Shown here piece by piece: positions 62,112 through 64,000 of a stretch of DNA of 64,000 nt. This DNA comes from UBA4408 sp002389785 (GTDB lineage Bacteria; Bacteroidota; Bacteroidia; UBA4408): positions 87,924-151,923 of the forward strand of contig DAORJK010000006.1 of NCBI GenBank assembly GCA_035438985.1, given 5' to 3'. The position numbers and the translations under genes were made by a program. The notes beneath the pieces are model-generated. The model saw only the letters and a program-made list of their open reading frames with translations. It had not been told where the DNA came from and did no database searches. How positions within the stretch are numbered: the first letter of the stretch is position 1; the number at the start of each line of letters is the position of its first letter.

Positions 62112-63791
62112 ATGAAAAAATTTACTATTAAAGGATTTTTAATCGCAGTCGTTACCTTGGCTTCAGCACCATTTGCTCAGGCTCAATATCACGATGATTT
62201 TTCGGGAGCCAATGATACAACGGGTTTGCAAGCTCGTGGCTACCTTACTTATTTTAGAGGTGCCGGTGGTCCTGGTGCTGCTCCTCACTGGTTTCAGGGG
62301 AACCCAAACTTTTCTTTGGCATTTAATGGAAACGATAGTGATTTCGTAATGTCAAACTACCAGTCGGTAGGAGGTGCAAATGACATCGATAATTGGTTAG
62401 TATTACCAGCATTGAATGTTACCGCAGGTGATGGAATATCATTTTATTCAAAAAGCGTTCAAGGTTCAACTTTTCCTGACTCAATCCGTGTAATGTATGC
62501 TGCAAACGGTGATTCAGTACCAGAAGATTTAGGATGGGTAGAATTGGGTCGTTTCAAAGTAAACACGCAAGGTATCTGGCAATTAAAAACCTTTTTCGTT
62601 ACAACCGGTGGAACGAATGCACGTTTTGCAATTCGCTACGCAGTAGTTGATGGCGGACCAAGCGGAAGCAATAGTGATGCAATTGGAATTGACGAATTAA
62701 ACGTATTTACTCCAGCTGCTGAAGATGGAGGCGTTTCAGGAATCAACGTAAGTTCAGGTTGTTCATTAAGTGCAACTACTGCAATTGACATTACCGTTGA
62801 AAATTTTGGATTAAACCCTATTTCGAATTTCCCAGTTTCATACACTATCAATGGTGGAACTCCTGTTGTTGAAACTTTTACTGCAACTGTTAATGCAGCA
62901 AGTACTGCTACTTACACTTTCGCAACTACAGCTAATTTCTCAGCTGCCGGAAGTTATGCTATTAGTGCATCTACTGCTATCACCAACGATGGAAATGCTT
63001 CAAATGATACTGACACTTTAACCATTACTTCTACTTCACCAAATCCTTTAGTAAATCCAATTTTGATGAGTTTCGAGCCTGCGGATGATATTACAGGATG
63101 GTTCATTGGAGATGACCAAGATGCTGATGGTGTTACCTGGGCAGTTGTTAGTTCATTGCAATTTAATAACATCCCACATACCGGCGATCAAGCTATTCGC
63201 TTAGGTGGTTCAAATTCGGCTGACGACTGGGCATATACTGCTTGCTTAGATTTATTATCTACTGAAAACTACAATTTAGAGTTTTGGTACAAGCAATTTG
63301 CAGTAGCTGCTTCTCCTGAATTTGAAGCTAAAATTGGTATGTCGCAAAATGCTGCAGCCATGACACAAACTTTAGTTACCGGTTTAGCTTTAACTGATAC
63401 TGCTTATACTCAACATAGTGCTAACTTTTCAGTTCCGGTAAGTGGAATTTATTACATCGGTTTACATGCTTATTCAACAGCAGCAACAGCTACTTCAGTT
63501 CGTATTGATGATGTAAACATTACTGATGTGGGACCACTTGGAATCGCAAAACTAAACAAAGACGTTGTTTCTGTTTATCCTAACCCTTCTACAGGAGTAT
63601 TCAATGTTAATACAATTGCTGCTTCAACAGATGTAGTTATTTACAATGCTCTAGGCGAAAAAGTTTACAGCAATGCAAAATTAACTGCAGGTGCACACAC
63701 CATTGATTTATCAACTTTTGCTGAAGGTGTTTACACTGTTAAAGCATTTAGCAATAATTCAGTAGAAGTTAAAAAGATTACTATCAACTAA
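62112..63791 (+). CDS. Secreted choice-of-anchor J protein with T9SS type A sorting domain
   Basis: A 559-residue exported protein. The signal peptide ends near A-Q-A-Q (residue 25). Domains: a choice-of-anchor J/MAM-like beta-sandwich at about 28-200 (D-N-W-L-V-L-P-A-L-N), a CARDB-like domain at about 215-310 (I-T-V-E-N-F-G-L-N-P), a second anchor-J-like sandwich at about 318-470, and a T9SS type A sorting domain at about 485-559 (V-S-V-Y-P-N-P-S-T-G, ending V-K-K-I-T-I-N). It probably binds or coats the cell surface. It has its own promoter and a strong terminator, which suggests high expression. No catalytic residues were seen. Confidence 0.93.
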   Translation: MKKFTIKGFLIAVVTLASAPFAQAQYHDDFSGANDTTGLQARGYLTYFRGAGGPGAAPHWFQGNPNFSLAFNGNDSDFVMSNYQSVGGANDIDNWLVLPALNVTAGDGISFYSKSVQGSTFPDSIRVMYAANGDSVPEDLGWVELGRFKVNTQGIWQLKTFFVTTGGTNARFAIRYAVVDGGPSGSNSDAIGIDELNVFTPAAEDGGVSGINVSSGCSLSATTAIDITVENFGLNPISNFPVSYTINGGTPVVETFTATVNAASTATYTFATTANFSAAGSYAISASTAITNDGNASNDTDTLTITSTSPNPLVNPILMSFEPADDITGWFIGDDQDADGVTWAVVSSLQFNNIPHTGDQAIRLGGSNSADDWAYTACLDLLSTENYNLEFWYKQFAVAASPEFEAKIGMSQNAAAMTQTLVTGLALTDTAYTQHSANFSVPVSGIYYIGLHAYSTAATATSVRIDDVNITDVGPLGIAKLNKDVVSVYPNPSTGVFNVNTIAASTDVVIYNALGEKVYSNAKLTAGAHTIDLSTFAEGVYTVKAFSNNSVEVKKITIN

Positions 63792-63865
63792 TTATCGCTT
63801 TTTTATAAGAAAGGTTGTCTCGAAAACCTCAATTACGAGAGTCCAAATTATTAACAATGAAAATG

Positions 63866-63895
63866 AAAAGGAACAGAGAAATCTGTTCCTTTTTT
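63866..63895 (+). terminator. Rho-independent terminator after the anchor-J gene
   Basis: A 12-bp stem (AAAAGGAACAGA with TCTGTTCCTTTT) closed by a GAAA tetraloop and followed by more T residues. It lies 75 bp after the stop at 63791. Confidence 0.9.
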
Positions 63896-63919
63896 CGTTT
63901 TATTAATATAATATTTTGA

Positions 63920-64000
63920 ATGGTAAGGAGCGATTATGGTGATGCGTGTACGATAACTACACCTGCTACAGTTTATAGAATGGCAGATACAACGTTGTTA
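63920..64000 (+). CDS. Partial ORF at the window edge, GEVED/adhesin-like
   Basis: A frame of 27 codons that starts with ATG just after an in-frame TGA and runs off the right edge. It reads M-V-R-S-D-Y-G-D-A-C-T and resembles the D-Y-G-D-A opening of GEVED-type adhesin repeats seen in secreted Bacteroidota proteins. There is no signal peptide, which is odd for such a protein, so this may be a remnant or the 3' continuation of a broken gene. The preceding terminator at 63866-63895 argues for a new transcript. Confidence 0.35.
   Translation, partial: MVRSDYGDACTITTPATVYRMADTTLL

Noticed and set aside
1..64000. tRNA, rRNA, prophage, insertion sequence or known defence system
   Set aside because: No cloverleaf, rRNA signature, transposase, integrase, phage structural protein, restriction or cas gene was recognised by reading both strands.

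Overview
The window comes from a member of the Bacteroidota (Bacteroidetes). The evidence is AT-rich DNA, a full-length SprA (the outer-membrane channel of the type IX secretion system, T9SS), four proteins with T9SS C-terminal sorting domains, PorE-like and SPOR/PD40 envelope proteins, the lineage-typical gene order maeB-ruvA-sprA-gcvH-vanZ, and TAnnTTTG-type promoter elements. The genus cannot be fixed from the sequence alone. A 100-N gap at 43371-43470 shows that this is a draft scaffold. I found no rRNA, tRNA, CRISPR array, prophage or insertion sequence.

Layout. 1-4.6 kb: the tail of an OmpA-family protein, then a signalling locus of SiaC-like protein, hybrid histidine kinase, SiaB-like kinase and second SiaC-like protein. 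4.6-7.9 kb: prfB, with its programmed +1 frameshift plainly visible, and a T9SS type B secreted protein. 8-19.7 kb (minus strand): maeB, ruvA, sprA, gcvH, vanZ-like and recX. 20-25.2 kb (plus strand): a tight four-gene cluster of TPR/YaiO-type outer-membrane protein, CotH-like lipoprotein, membrane HEAT-repeat protein and processive family 2 glycosyltransferase, which looks like a synthase-dependent exopolysaccharide system. 25-33 kb (minus): a nucleotide-sugar-epimerase-like SDR and a 2261-residue TPR-PD40-coiled-coil-triple-SPOR protein. 33.4-43.2 kb: DUF1801/DUF2200 pair, M19 dipeptidase, fumC, a small envelope protein, a YwqK/MORN-repeat protein, mnmA, a lipoprotein and two T9SS type A cargo proteins. 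43.2-45.2 kb: a repeat-rich zone with a 111-bp tandem array interrupted by the assembly gap and a 256-bp tandem array that duplicated the 5' end of a GyrI-like gene. 45.2-49.8 kb: serC, then a minus-strand operon pssA-purS-DUF2520-tandem SiaB-SiaC. 50-64 kb: DUF6056-like and DoxX-like membrane proteins, queE, PorE-like OmpA protein, alpha/beta hydrolase, tatA, gatA, LysM lytic transglycosylase, rimM, DUF3276, an ABC exporter half and a T9SS type A anchor-J protein.

How the genes fit together. Much of the window serves the cell envelope: secretion through SprA, anchoring by PorE-like and SPOR proteins, peptidoglycan turnover, phospholipid synthesis and a putative surface polysaccharide. Two separate SiaB/SiaC-type modules, with three SiaC paralogues that keep Thr or Ser at the residue-68 phosphosite, suggest a Bacteroidota version of the Pseudomonas SiaBC partner-switch. 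In one locus it is joined to a phosphorelay kinase, and in the other to a duplicated kinase. These modules and the CotH/YaiO/HEAT/glycosyltransferase cluster are the best candidates here for undescribed biology.
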